Shown: positions 16,642-24,450 of the stretch, piece by piece
Position numbering within the stretch: position 1 is the first letter of the stretch
How the letters are laid out: each line of letters opens with the position of its first letter
NCBI GenBank assembly: GCA_905214465.1
Contig: CAJMMD010000021.1
Coordinates: forward strand, 1 to 37,958
Length of the DNA: 37,958 nucleotides
Origin: an uncultured bacterium
GTDB taxonomy: Bacteria > Actinomycetota > Coriobacteriia > Coriobacteriales > Coriobacteriaceae
Direction: 5' to 3'
Notes under the pieces: model-generated
What the model was told of the DNA's origin: nothing
Seen by the model: the letters and a program-made list of their open reading frames with translations, nothing else
Databases searched by the model: none
Position numbers and translations under genes: made by a program

Positions 16642-17367
16642 TTAGCCGAGGCAAGTCCAGTTGACGGGGGTCGAGCCGTGCTGTTCGAGTAGCCGATTGG
16701 CTGCCGAGAAGGGGCGCGACCCTATAAAGGCGGGGAGTTCTGCCGTGGCGCGGTTGGCCGAAAGCGGCGAGGGGTGCGTAGAAGCTAGGCAGAACTTGCC
16801 GGTTGCCTTGCCCGCGCCGATCGCGTCGAGCTTGCCCTCAACCATTTGCTGGGCAAAGCGGCCCCATGCCAAAAAGACTACCGGCTGGGGCAGCTGACAG
16901 CAGCGTTCGATAACGTAGTCGGTGAGCGCGCTCCAGCCCAGCTTGGCGTGCGAGTTCGCGGCATGCTCGCGCACGGTGAGCGTAGTGTTGAGGAGCAATA
17001 CGCCCTGCTGTGCCCATGGCGTTAGATCTCCCGTGGCGGGAACGGGGCAGCCCAGGTCGGCATTGAGCTCCTTATAGATGTTGCGCAGGCTCGGCGGCAG
17101 CTTGGTTTGCGTCGCGGGGACCGAGAACGAAAGCCCCATGGCCTGGTTGGGTCCGTGATAGGGGTCTTGACCCAAGATGACAACTTTGGCTTGGTCTGCC
17201 GGCGTGTAGACGAGGGCATTGAGGATGTCGTCTTGTGCCGGGTAGATGGTTTGCTCGGCACGCAAAAGGGCGATGCGCTCGAGCAGCTGGTTCGTAGTGT
17301 CACGTACCGGCTGCGGCGCATCGCCCAACCAAGTTGCTATGTTGCGGTTGCGGGTCGCGGTGTCCAT
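16642..17367 (-). CDS. ung: Uracil-DNA glycosylase, family 1
   Basis: This 241-residue base-excision repair enzyme removes uracil from DNA. Catalytic motif GQDPYHG is at 66-72 (D68 activates water). LLLNTTLTV provides the uracil-recognition asparagine. The minor-groove HPSPLSA loop is at 198-204. Length and motif spacing are those of Escherichia coli Ung. AAAGGAG precedes the ATG by five bases. TACAAT at 17408-17403 (minus) lies 36 bases upstream of the start and is the likely -10 element. Confidence 0.97.
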   Translation of the reverse strand: MDTATRNRNIATWLGDAPQPVRDTTNQLLERIALLRAEQTIYPAQDDILNALVYTPADQAKVVILGQDPYHGPNQAMGLSFSVPATQTKLPPSLRNIYKELNADLGCPVPATGDLTPWAQQGVLLLNTTLTVREHAANSHAKLGWSALTDYVIERCCQLPQPVVFLAWGRFAQQMVEGKLDAIGAGKATGKFCLASTHPSPLSANRATAELPAFIGSRPFSAANRLLEQHGSTPVNWTCLG

Positions 17368-17383
17368 GGGGCTCCTTTATGGC

Positions 17384-17408
17384 AGATGCTCTGTTGGCAT
17401 CTATTGTA
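17384..17408 (-). promoter_or_regulatory. ung -10 element and adjacent dyad
   Basis: TACAAT occupies 17408-17403 on the minus strand. AGATGC (17384-17389) and GCATCT (17397-17402) form an inverted repeat across the expected transcription start, which could be an operator. It does not match the actinobacterial LexA consensus. Confidence 0.35.
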
Positions 17409-17455
17409 AAGGCACACCGGAAACCTTTATGCCGCGGCTGCATAAGGAGTGGGGA

Positions 17456-18358
17456 CTACGAGACGCGCTCGGGCGCTCCTGCCATACGGGCCTGTCCATG
17501 TTCACGGAGGCGCGGAAGCTCGACGGTTGCCACCATGACGCCGGTGAGGATGAGGGCGGCGCCAAAGAAGGCGATGGGGCTCAGGACCTCGCCGACCAGG
17601 AAGAACGAGAAGACGGCAGAGCAGACCGGTTCGAGTGAGAAAGCGAAGCCGGTGGTCTCGGCGGGCACGTGGGGCTGCACGAGCGTCTGGGTGATAAAGC
17701 CATAGGCAGAGCAGATGAGTGCGAGGGCAACGACGACTACGACCTCGCCCGGCGTGCCGGGAAGCGTGAAACCGCCAAAGACGAATGCGGCGATGCCCGA
17801 GAACAGGCCGCCAAAGCCCAGCTGCCAAACGCCCAGAGCCAGCGGGTCGACATCTTCGACAAAGCGCTTCGCCACAATGATGTGGCCGGCATAGACAAAG
17901 GCCGAGAGCAACATGATGAGCGCGCCCGGGTTCAGGCTGGTGAAGTCGGCGCCCGAGAGCAGCAGCATGCCACAGGTGACGATGGCGGTGCCGACGAGAA
18001 CTTTGCGCTCGGGGGCGCGGCGCAGCAGGGCGGCGTTGGCAAACGGCACGATTACGACCGTCAGGCTCTGCAAAAAGCCGGCGGTTGAGGCGGAGGTGAG
18101 GCTGGAACCCAGGCACATACAGGTGAGCTCGGTTGCCATGATGGCGCCGATGATGGCGGAGCGAACCATCACGTCACGGTTGATACGCAGCGCGTGCTTG
18201 TGGAAGAGCAGCAGACAGGCCACAAAGGCGATGATGCAGCGCAGCGCAACGATGCTCGTGGCGTTCATGCTATCCATGCCGATCTTCATGAGGGGGTACG
18301 AAAAGCCCCATGCGACGGGAACGGAAAATGAGAGCGCGATTGCTTTTTTGCGATCCAT
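17456..18358 (-). CDS. EamA-family (DMT) transporter
   Basis: This 300-residue ten-helix drug/metabolite transporter has two EamA halves. The N-terminus PVAWGFSYPLMKIGMDSMNATSIVALR is a textbook EamA start, and the second half contains FITQTLVQPHVPAETTGFAFSLEPV. AAAAGGAG lies six bases before the ATG. It is divergent from a LysR regulator 158 bases away, the usual arrangement for a regulator controlling a neighbouring exporter. Substrate unknown. Confidence 0.9.
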   Translation of the reverse strand: MDRKKAIALSFSVPVAWGFSYPLMKIGMDSMNATSIVALRCIIAFVACLLLFHKHALRINRDVMVRSAIIGAIMATELTCMCLGSSLTSASTAGFLQSLTVVIVPFANAALLRRAPERKVLVGTAIVTCGMLLLSGADFTSLNPGALIMLLSAFVYAGHIIVAKRFVEDVDPLALGVWQLGFGGLFSGIAAFVFGGFTLPGTPGEVVVVVALALICSAYGFITQTLVQPHVPAETTGFAFSLEPVCSAVFSFFLVGEVLSPIAFFGAALILTGVMVATVELPRLREHGQARMAGAPERVS

Positions 18359-18438
18359 GGGACTCCTTTTGTTACAGAACGGTTTCGCAAAAAGGATTCT
18401 GCTCCCAGATGTGGATGTAGTAAAGCGAATGTATCTTC

Positions 18439-18457
18439 AGTATGATTAAGAAATACT
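18439..18457. promoter_or_regulatory. LysR-type dyad in the divergent intergenic region
   Basis: AGTAT (18439-18443) and ATACT (18453-18457) form a 5-bp inverted repeat with a 9-base centre. It contains a T-N11-A LysR box and is located between the DMT and LysR genes. Binding by the adjacent regulator is inferred from position and symmetry. Confidence 0.5.
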
Positions 18458-18516
18458 AATGTTGCTAGAAAAAGCGCTGGCAAAACGTTTTACGGCTGCA
18501 TTGATGTGGAGGCACG

Positions 18517-19383
18517 ATGGCATCGCGGTATCAGATTGTTTGTATGGTGGTCGATCGCGGCAGTCTTAAGGGTGCAGCCGATGAGCTGGGCTATACACAA
18601 AGCGCGGTGAGCCAGGCCGTCAAGGCGCTCGAGCGCGAGCTGGGCACCACGATTATCGAGCGCGGTAAGCAGGGCGTATCGCTTACGCGCGACGGCAAAC
18701 AGTATCTGCCGTATCTGCGCCAGATTGTAACTGCCGAGGCCGAGCTTGAGGGCAAGCGTCAGGAGTTGCTGGGGCTTTCGTCGACTGACATTCGCATTGC
18801 GACGTTTACCAACGTGAGTCGTACCGTGCTGCCGCGCGTGATCCGCGACTTTGGGGCCCTGCACCCGGGCGTTCACTTTACGCTCAAGCAGGGCGATTAC
18901 ACGCGCAACGCCCAGTGGGTGCACGATGGCGTGGTTGACTTTTGCTTTACGGCACGCGGATTTACCGCGGGGCTCGAGAAGCGCGTGGTCTATCATGACG
19001 AGTTGGTAGCATTGTTGCCGGCCGCGCATCCGCTGGCGGCAAAGGAAAAGGTGACACTCGCCGACCTAGCGTCCGAGCCGTTTGTGCTGCTGGATGAGGG
19101 CGAACAGAGCCTGGTGCTCGATGCATTTGCGGCGCATGGGCTGTCACCGCACGTGACGAGCGAGGTGACCGACGACTACACCATCATGGCGATGGTGGAG
19201 GAGGGCCTAGGCGTGAGTATGCTGTATCGCCGTACCGTCGAGGGCATGCGGGCCGATATTCGCGTACGACCCATCGTGCATGCTCCTTCGCGTGACGTGG
19301 TTGCAGCCTGGCGCAGCTGGGACACCATGCCTGTCGCCACGAGGCACTTTATCGACTATATGAGCTCGCATATTGTCAATTAA
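18517..19383 (+). CDS. LysR-family transcriptional regulator
   Basis: This 288-residue regulator has an N-terminal winged HTH (GSLKGAADELGYTQSAVSQAVKALE, about residues 15-40). A type-2 periplasmic-binding-like effector domain follows from about residue 90 (DIRIATFTNVSRTVLPRVI). GGAGG precedes the ATG by four bases. It is divergently transcribed from the DMT exporter gene and probably controls it through the dyad between them. The inducer is unknown. Confidence 0.93.
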   Translation: MASRYQIVCMVVDRGSLKGAADELGYTQSAVSQAVKALERELGTTIIERGKQGVSLTRDGKQYLPYLRQIVTAEAELEGKRQELLGLSSTDIRIATFTNVSRTVLPRVIRDFGALHPGVHFTLKQGDYTRNAQWVHDGVVDFCFTARGFTAGLEKRVVYHDELVALLPAAHPLAAKEKVTLADLASEPFVLLDEGEQSLVLDAFAAHGLSPHVTSEVTDDYTIMAMVEEGLGVSMLYRRTVEGMRADIRVRPIVHAPSRDVVAAWRSWDTMPVATRHFIDYMSSHIVN

Positions 19384-19410
19384 TGACTGGCGTGGCGTTG
19401 AGTGTGGTGA

Positions 19411-20793
19411 TTAGCGGGCTGTCGCTTTGGCTTGCGTCAGACGGTAGGTGTGTGCCGGATGGCAGAGCAATACCGCCACGACCATAAAGAACGCCGTGGT
19501 GCCCAGGCTGATGGGGTAGACCATCATGATGTTCGCAAAGGTGCGGAAGTGCGGGAACACGCAGAATACCCAGTAGAAGCGGATGCCGCAGACACAGATC
19601 ATGGTGATGAGGGCGGGCATGAGCGAGATGCCAAAGCCGCGCAGGTAGCCGGACATATTCTCGTAGAACATGCTAAAGGCGTATGCCGGGAAGATCGAGC
19701 ACACACGGATATAGCCGATCGAGACGATGTTGGGGTCGCTGTTGAACAGCGCCAGGATCTCGCGCCCCAGACCGACGATGATGACGATGGTGGTGAGTGC
19801 GACGATACCGCCTTCGACCAGGCAGACCTTGAGCGTCTTGGTGCAGCGGTCGATCTGGCGAGCGCCGTGGTTTTGCCCCACAAAGGTGGTGCAGGCCTGG
19901 CTAAAGCTGTTGAGCAGGTTGTAGCACACGTACTCCAGGCTCATGGCAGCGCTGGATGCCGCCATGACCTCGGTGCCCAGGCTGTTGATGGCGGACTGGA
20001 TGATGATGTTGGCGACGGCAAAGACGGCGCTTTGGATGCCGGCGGGCAGGCCGATCTTGACGATGCGCTTGAGGGCGACGGGGTCGATAGCCAGATCGCG
20101 CAGGGTGACGCGGACGACGGAATCGGTCTTGAGCAGACGGATAAAGAGCGTGACTGCGCTGACGGTATAGGCGATGGCGGTGGCGATAGCGACACCCGCG
20201 ACGCCCCAGTGGAGCACGGGGACAAAGATGAGGTCCAGGCCAATGTTGAGGACGGTGGACACGGCAAGCGCCTGCAGCGGCATGCGGGTGATGCCGACGG
20301 AGCGGAAGATTGCGGCCTCAAAGTTGTAGAGCAAGATCGAGGGCATGCTGAGCAAAAAGACGCGTAGGTAGAGTGAGGCGAGTGGCATGGTCTCGGCGGG
20401 AACGTTGAGCGCGGCGAGCATGGGCTCGGCAAAGATCTCGCCCAGGGCGATGACGACAAAGCCCACGAGCGCCATTAAAATCGAGGTATGGACGGCGCGT
20501 TTGACCATGTTCTGATCGTTGCGGCCGATAGCGTTGGCAATGACCACGTTGGAGCCAAGCGACATGCCGATAAACAGGTTGAGCATAAGACTGGTAAGCG
20601 GAACATTGGAGCCGACCGCCGCCATGGCGAGGGTTCCCTGGTCGCCTGAGAAGTTACCGATGATGACCGTGGCGATGAGGTTCGATAGCTGCTCCAAGAT
20701 GCTCGTGGCGGCCACGGGGAAGGCGAACAGGGGAATATTGCGCCACAGTGAGCCGGTGGTCATGTCAATGTGCTTGGACGCGGTATCAGCCAT
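19411..20793 (-). CDS. MATE-family efflux transporter
   Basis: This 460-residue twelve-helix membrane exporter belongs to the MATE superfamily (NorM/DinF-like). Recognisable segments are FPVAATSILEQLSNLIATVIIGNF and IGLPAGIQSAVFAVANIIIQSAINSLG, at equivalent positions of the two halves. VGQNHGARQIDR is also present. MATE proteins export cationic drugs or metabolites using Na+ or H+. The start at 20793 has only a weak GAGAG ribosome site; an internal ATG ten codons on has none. It is convergent with lysR and apparently monocistronic. Confidence 0.92.
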   Translation of the reverse strand: MADTASKHIDMTTGSLWRNIPLFAFPVAATSILEQLSNLIATVIIGNFSGDQGTLAMAAVGSNVPLTSLMLNLFIGMSLGSNVVIANAIGRNDQNMVKRAVHTSILMALVGFVVIALGEIFAEPMLAALNVPAETMPLASLYLRVFLLSMPSILLYNFEAAIFRSVGITRMPLQALAVSTVLNIGLDLIFVPVLHWGVAGVAIATAIAYTVSAVTLFIRLLKTDSVVRVTLRDLAIDPVALKRIVKIGLPAGIQSAVFAVANIIIQSAINSLGTEVMAASSAAMSLEYVCYNLLNSFSQACTTFVGQNHGARQIDRCTKTLKVCLVEGGIVALTTIVIIVGLGREILALFNSDPNIVSIGYIRVCSIFPAYAFSMFYENMSGYLRGFGISLMPALITMICVCGIRFYWVFCVFPHFRTFANIMMVYPISLGTTAFFMVVAVLLCHPAHTYRLTQAKATAR

Positions 20794-20857
20794 ACGCTCT
20801 CAATCTCTAATATGCTCTTTCGTGCTTATTTGCGCAGATGATGATACTCCTAATCGA

Positions 20858-20915
20858 CTAGTCATTGGGGACGTTCTTGAATGACTAGTCGTTTAAGAAC
20901 GTCCCCAATGACTAG
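20858..20915. repeat. Intergenic inverted repeat (GGGGACGTTCTT family), full copy
   Basis: The arms 20858-20878 and 20895-20915 are perfect 21-bp complements around a 16-nt loop that contains ACTAGTC. The element is nearly identical to 7278-7333 and likewise lies between divergent genes (MATE and rlmA-like), just upstream of a GGCGTGCGACAAT promoter element. Confidence 0.85.
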
Positions 20916-20930
20916 GTGGGGAAGGCGTGC

Positions 20931-20936
20931 GACAAT
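20931..20936 (+). promoter_or_regulatory. GACAAT -10 element of the RlmA-like gene
   Basis: GACAAT lies 36 bases before the ATG at 20972, in the same GGCGTG-prefixed context as the channel promoter at 7358. Confidence 0.4.
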
Positions 20937-20971
20937 GGTGGGCGTTGTGTAGTCCGCGCTAAGGAGTTGCC

Positions 20972-21787
20972 ATGTTGTTGTGTCCCGTTTGCCATGAACC
21001 GTTGGTGGACGATGAGCGCGGTGCTGCATGCGCGGGCGGGCACCGGTTTGACCGTGCGCGCGAGGGCTATCTATATCTGCTGCGCTCGTCCAAGAGCGGT
21101 GACTCCATGGGTGATCCCAAGTCGCAGGCGCGCAGCCGTCGTGACTTTCTGAACCGTGGATACTATGCGCCGTTGCGCGATGCGATGGTCGAGCTGGTGC
21201 GCGAGCGGGTGTTCGGGCGCGCTGCGTCTGCGAACGGCCCCATGACCTTGCTCGATATTTGCTGCGGCGAGGGCTACTACACCAGCGCCATGGGTGCGGT
21301 GCCGGGCGTGGATGCTTATGGCTTTGACCTGGGTAAAGAGATGGTGCGCCTGGCCGCCAAGCGCGGCGATGCGACCTACTTCGTGGCCAACATGAAGGAT
21401 ATCCCTGTGGCCGATGGCGCCTTCGATATGGTGACCGAGCTCTTTGCCCCCTTTAACGAGCGCGAGTTTGCCCGCGTGCTGGCACCCGAGGGCTCGCTCT
21501 ACACCGTGGTGCCGGGTGCCCGTCATCTGTTTGGGCTCAAGGAGGTGCTCTACGACACGCCATATCTCAATGACGAGAAGCTGCCGCAGACGACCGAGCT
21601 CGAGTTGGTCGGAACGCAGCGGGTGTCTGCGAACATTACGCTCCAGACCCAGGCTGACATCGAGGCGGTGTTCCAGATGACGCCCTACTACTACCGCACG
21701 CGCCCTGCCGACAAAGAGCGCCTGGCAAACCTGGACACCCTTCAAACCGACATCGACTTCATCATCGCCGAGTACCGCCACAGCTAA
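20972..21787 (+). CDS. RlmA-like 23S rRNA (guanine-N1)-methyltransferase
   Basis: This 271-residue protein has an N-terminal zinc-binding segment (C4, C7, C20, H24) followed by a class I SAM domain (DICCGEGYYT, 95-104). The order and the segment GYLYLLRSSKSGDSMGDPK..ARRDFL-like are characteristic of RlmA(I/II) (RrmA/TlrB). These methylate G745 or G748 of 23S rRNA; the latter confers tylosin resistance in producers. Which position is used here is not clear. AAGGAG lies six bases before the ATG. It has its own promoter and a hairpin directly after the stop. Confidence 0.88.
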   Translation: MLLCPVCHEPLVDDERGAACAGGHRFDRAREGYLYLLRSSKSGDSMGDPKSQARSRRDFLNRGYYAPLRDAMVELVRERVFGRAASANGPMTLLDICCGEGYYTSAMGAVPGVDAYGFDLGKEMVRLAAKRGDATYFVANMKDIPVADGAFDMVTELFAPFNEREFARVLAPEGSLYTVVPGARHLFGLKEVLYDTPYLNDEKLPQTTELELVGTQRVSANITLQTQADIEAVFQMTPYYYRTRPADKERLANLDTLQTDIDFIIAEYRHS

Positions 21788-21790
21788 CAA

Positions 21791-21823
21791 CCTGCCAAAA
21801 AGGGACAGGTTTATTTTGGCAGG
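21791..21823 (+). terminator. Hairpin CCTGCCAAAA...TTTTGGCAGG after the RlmA-like gene
   Basis: The perfect 10-bp arms 21791-21800 and 21814-21823 start four bases past the stop. The loop holds AGGGACAGG. It probably acts as terminator and also resembles the AAAGGGAC-type intergenic repeat seen at 30427-30443. Confidence 0.55.
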
Positions 21824-21844
21824 GTTTATCTGGGCAAACGTAAA

Positions 21845-21876
21845 GGGCCGACCGCGTTGCTGCGCGATCGGTCCTT
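21845..21876 (-). terminator. Terminator of the four-helix membrane protein gene
   Basis: On the minus strand 21874-21863 pairs with 21856-21845 (12 positions, one mismatch, one wobble) and is followed by CTTTACG. It lies 40 bases past the stop at 21917. Confidence 0.6.
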
Positions 21877-21916
21877 GTTGGTTGCTTGGATGTAGGGGGC
21901 AGTGGAAGGAGGGAGT

Positions 21917-22318
21917 CTACAGGCGGTCCTTGTTCTCGGCCTTAATGTCGTGTGCCTGCTGAATAAAGAACAGGTCGTACACCACGATGACAAAGGCGCC
22001 AAAGTTGATGGCGTCGCCGCCAAACGCGGGAAGCGTGAGCACGGCCTGCGCAATCGTGGCGATTGCGGCGACGATGCCGAGCTTAAACGCACCATCCACC
22101 TGCGAAGGCTTGTTGGCGCCCTTGATGCCCGCAACACCTGCGGCAAGATCGACAAGACCCTTGATGACAAGTACGGCCGCGGCGAGCATGGCATTCGATC
22201 CGTAGGTGGACTCGAGCTTGCCGGTCGCGATGCCGGCGATTCCAATGATGAGACTGGCGATGCCCAGCACAAAATAAATCAGGGCAAGGATTTTGAGTGT
22301 CTTGCGAGCGGCGCTCAT
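21917..22318 (-). CDS. Hypothetical four-helix membrane protein
   Basis: This is a 133-residue protein with about four hydrophobic helices: LKILALIYFVLGIASLIIGIAG, AMLAAAVLVIKGLVDLAAGVAGI, LGIVAAIATIAQAVLTLP and FVIVVYDLFFIQQAHDI. A charged C-terminal tail follows. I do not recognise a named family; similar small glycine/alanine-rich membrane proteins are common in Coriobacteriia. The frame is open to 22477, but the ATG at 22318 has GAAAGGA eight bases upstream and begins the hydrophobic region. It appears monocistronic, convergent with the RlmA-like gene. Confidence 0.8.
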   Translation of the reverse strand: MSAARKTLKILALIYFVLGIASLIIGIAGIATGKLESTYGSNAMLAAAVLVIKGLVDLAAGVAGIKGANKPSQVDGAFKLGIVAAIATIAQAVLTLPAFGGDAINFGAFVIVVYDLFFIQQAHDIKAENKDRL

Positions 22319-22546
22319 AGCTGGTCCTTTCGATGCGGGCGCGGAGAATCTGTCGCACCCAGGTTGCGGCACATATCGTGAAGCACATTGTAGTTCAACG
22401 GGGCGATGCATGCGTTTGAAAGCGTTTCTTACCTGCACGGTCCAACCTTTCAAAAAGGAAAGCCGGACGTAAGCCAAATCGATGGCAGTTCAAGTGCGGC
22501 GCTGCGATGATGAGGCCATAGCAAGGAGTTGGTCTAAGGAGGAGCC

Positions 22547-22690
22547 ATGATGTACGGAACAGGGCAGGCGCGCGAGCCGCGGTCGTTGGGAAGGCGCATG
22601 AGCGATTCCGTGATCGCTGCCGTGTGCACGGGATTGATGGCGGTGCTTTGCATTGGGATGTTGTGGGCCATGTCGCATGTGGGACAATAG
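22547..22690 (+). CDS. Small single-pass membrane protein (47 aa)
   Basis: An unusually strong ribosome site, AAGGAGGAGCC, precedes tandem ATGs at 22547 and 22550. The ORF encodes 47 residues: a basic N-terminus (MMYGTGQAREPRSLGRRM) and one hydrophobic helix (VIAAVCTGLMAVLCIGMLWA), ending SHVGQ. Positive-inside charge suggests N-in topology. I do not recognise a family. Its last codons overlap a GACAAT motif that may be the -10 element of the next gene. The upstream 22385-22546 interval contains a short CTTTC/GAAAG hairpin and a TGAAAGCGTTTC stretch resembling a LacI/CcpA-type half-palindrome. The evidence is the ribosome site plus the clean membrane-protein pattern. Confidence 0.65.
   Translation: MMYGTGQAREPRSLGRRMSDSVIAAVCTGLMAVLCIGMLWAMSHVGQ
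22683..22688 (+). promoter_or_regulatory. GACAAT possible -10 element of the RsmJ-like gene
   Basis: GACAAT lies within the final codons of the 47-aa ORF, 66 bases before the RsmJ-like ATG. Spacing is longer than for the other examples in the window, so the assignment is tentative. Confidence 0.25.
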
Positions 22691-22753
22691 CGGACGATTG
22701 GGTGCCGACACATGCGGCGCTCACGTATCCGCTTTGCTTGCTAAGGAGTGCCC

Positions 22754-23458
22754 ATGGGCGTCGTCGATCCCTTTTCTGTTGCTCGGGCCGCGGGGCTTGA
22801 GCTGATCGGGAAGCCCGAGGGCCTCACGCTCACCGACGGTGCGATGGAGCTGCGCGCCGATTTTGTCCGCATGCTTCCACGGCTCAGGCAGGGCCGCCTG
22901 CAGCAAGAGCTGCTGGTTAAGGCTGCGCGCACAAAAGGCATCGAGCAGCCATGGGCGATTGACGCCACGGCAGGCTTTGGCGAGGATTCGCTGCTGCTGG
23001 CGGCAGCGGGCTTTACCGTCGATCTGTATGAACAGGACTGCGTGATCGCGGCGCTCCTCAAGGATGCCTTGGACCGCGCGGCGGATGATCCGGCGCTTGC
23101 GACTGCCGTGGCGCGTATGCGTTTGCATGCGGGCGAGGACAGCATTGCCGGCCTTCGCCATACGGCTGAGCTGGTCGAGCGCGGTGAGCTCGCGGCTCCC
23201 GACGTGGTGTATCTGGACCCCATGTTTCCCGAGCGCACCAAGAGCGCGGCGGTTAAAAAGAAGTTCCAGCTCTTGCACCATTTGGAGCAGCCGTGCGCCG
23301 ATGAGGAGACGCTGGTCGAAGCTGCGCTTGCACCGCACCCGCGCAAGGTCGTTATCAAGCGGCCGGTGAAGGGGCCGCTGCTTGCCGGCGTTAAGCCGAG
23401 CTATCAGCTTGCGGGCAAGGCCGTCCGCTACGATGTTTTGGTGCCGCCGCGCCCGTAG
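22754..23458 (+). CDS. RsmJ-like 16S rRNA (guanine-N2)-methyltransferase
   Basis: This 234-residue class I SAM methyltransferase is of the RsmJ (YhiQ) family, which makes m2G1516 in 16S rRNA. Signature segments are DATAGFGEDSLLLA (70-83, SAM loop), YLDPMFPERTKSAAVKKKFQLL (from 153) and KRPVKGPLL. An upstream GTG in frame at 22748 overlaps the ribosome site, so the ATG at 22754 (AAGGAG five bases upstream) is chosen. Position specificity is by family analogy. Confidence 0.87.
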   Translation: MGVVDPFSVARAAGLELIGKPEGLTLTDGAMELRADFVRMLPRLRQGRLQQELLVKAARTKGIEQPWAIDATAGFGEDSLLLAAAGFTVDLYEQDCVIAALLKDALDRAADDPALATAVARMRLHAGEDSIAGLRHTAELVERGELAAPDVVYLDPMFPERTKSAAVKKKFQLLHHLEQPCADEETLVEAALAPHPRKVVIKRPVKGPLLAGVKPSYQLAGKAVRYDVLVPPRP

Positions 23459-23525
23459 TTTGCGTGCGATGGCCGGCGATGTGTCGGTGCCGCGCCGCTG
23501 CGTGAGTGTCGCGCCGATGCGGCGC

Positions 23526-23822
23526 CTATTTCCAAGGGTGCGACGTCAGGTGCCACCCGCCGCAGTATTCACATTTGTAGCAGGCCAAGCCACGTCGTCC
23601 ACGGTTTTCGCAGTCGGCCATAACGGCCTCGGCCTCGGCGCGTGTGTCGTAGCGGTTTTTGCGCTCGCACGACTTGTAGCGCCAAGCCTCATCGCGCTCG
23701 GCGTCCAGGGCATCGCGGCGCTCGTCCTCGCGCGCAAACAGGTCGCTCATATCGCCGCCGGTGGCAGCGCCCAAAAACTCGCTTTTGGCCTTTGACCAGG
23801 CGGCTCGCTTTTTGCTTCCCAT
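23526..23822 (-). CDS. Small cysteine-rich hypothetical protein
   Basis: This is a 98-residue basic and acidic protein with a C-terminal zinc-ribbon-like part: CERKNRYDTRAEAEAVMADC followed by CYKCEYCGGWHLTSHPW. Similar YKCxxCGGWHLT tails occur in small bacterial and phage proteins of unknown role; nucleic-acid or metal binding is plausible. The start is uncertain: the ATG at 23822 has AAGGAG but only three bases of spacing, and an ATG 33 bases further upstream (23855) lies inside the dyad described next and lacks a ribosome site. Divergent from the GNAT gene. Confidence 0.7.
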   Translation of the reverse strand: MGSKKRAAWSKAKSEFLGAATGGDMSDLFAREDERRDALDAERDEAWRYKSCERKNRYDTRAEAEAVMADCENRGRRGLACYKCEYCGGWHLTSHPWK

Positions 23823-23845
23823 CCGCTCCTTGCCCTTTCCAAACG

Positions 23846-23877
23846 TTGGTATCATTGCTCAATCAAAGTGATACCAA
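23846..23877. promoter_or_regulatory. Perfect dyad TTGGTATCA-N14-TGATACCAA
   Basis: The nine-base arms at 23846-23854 and 23869-23877 are exact complements, centred between the divergent cysteine-rich protein gene and the GNAT gene. The size and symmetry suit a dimeric repressor controlling both genes. By symmetry it also places TTGGTA 17 bases from GATAC-containing hexamers on both strands, so it might itself form paired promoters; the -10 match is poor. Confidence 0.55.
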
Positions 23878-23895
23878 TAAACGTGAGGTCGCCGC

Positions 23896-24387
23896 GTGAT
23901 GATCAGAAAAACCCTCGATACCGACATTCCCGCCGTCATGGCTATCTATGACGCGGCCCGCGCCTTTATGCGCGCGCATGGCAACGCCACGCAGTGGCCC
24001 GAGGGCACGCCTTCGGCCGAGCAGCTGGCTGCCGATATTGCCGCTGGTGGCAGTTACGTGTGCGAAGTCGACGGCCGCGTGGTGGCGACGTTTGCCTTTT
24101 TACCGGGTCCGGACGAGTGCTATGACGTGATTGAGGACGGTCAATGGCGCAGCGACACTCCGTATGCCGTGCTGCATCGCGTGGCATCCGACGGCACCGT
24201 GCACGGTATCGCGGCGGCGATGTTTGCCTTTGCCAAGGAATGCGCCGACCATCTGCGTATTGACACGCACGAGGACAACTTGCCCATGCAGGGCGCCATC
24301 GCCAAGGCGGGGTTCGAGCGTGTCGGTATCGTCTATGTGTCCGACGGCACGGCGCGTGTCGCGTTTGATTGGCTGCGCGAGGCGTAG
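23896..24387 (+). CDS. GNAT-family N-acetyltransferase
   Basis: This 163-residue acetyl-CoA-dependent acyltransferase has an N-terminal MIRKTLDTDIPAVMAIYDAARAFM, VVATFAFLPG, the acetyl-CoA region GTVHGIAAAMFAFAKE (a loose form of motif A) and a C-terminal NLPMQGAIAKAGFERVGIVYV. The close resemblance to bacterial GNATs with an HEDNLPMQ segment is clear, but the acceptor is unknown. The start may be GTG 23896 or ATG 23899; GAGG at 23884-23887 favours the GTG by spacing. A strong terminator follows 34 bases after the stop. Confidence 0.88.
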   Translation: MMIRKTLDTDIPAVMAIYDAARAFMRAHGNATQWPEGTPSAEQLAADIAAGGSYVCEVDGRVVATFAFLPGPDECYDVIEDGQWRSDTPYAVLHRVASDGTVHGIAAAMFAFAKECADHLRIDTHEDNLPMQGAIAKAGFERVGIVYVSDGTARVAFDWLREA

Positions 24388-24420
24388 GAGCCAAGGCACG
24401 TATCATCACCCAGCTCAAAT

Positions 24421-24450
24421 AAAAAATGGCCCCGAGTGGGGCCATTTTTG
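24421..24450. terminator. Bidirectional intrinsic terminator (GNAT / 6S-like RNA)
   Basis: AAAAATGGCCCC (24422-24433) and GGGGCCATTTTT (24438-24449) pair perfectly around GAGT. T-runs appear on both strands, so it can terminate the GNAT gene (plus) and the noncoding RNA (minus). Confidence 0.93.

Noticed and set aside
22407..22431. CcpA-type cre box (TGAAAGCGTTTC)
   Set aside because: The match covers most of the consensus but lacks the final CA, and CcpA regulation is not established for this lineage.
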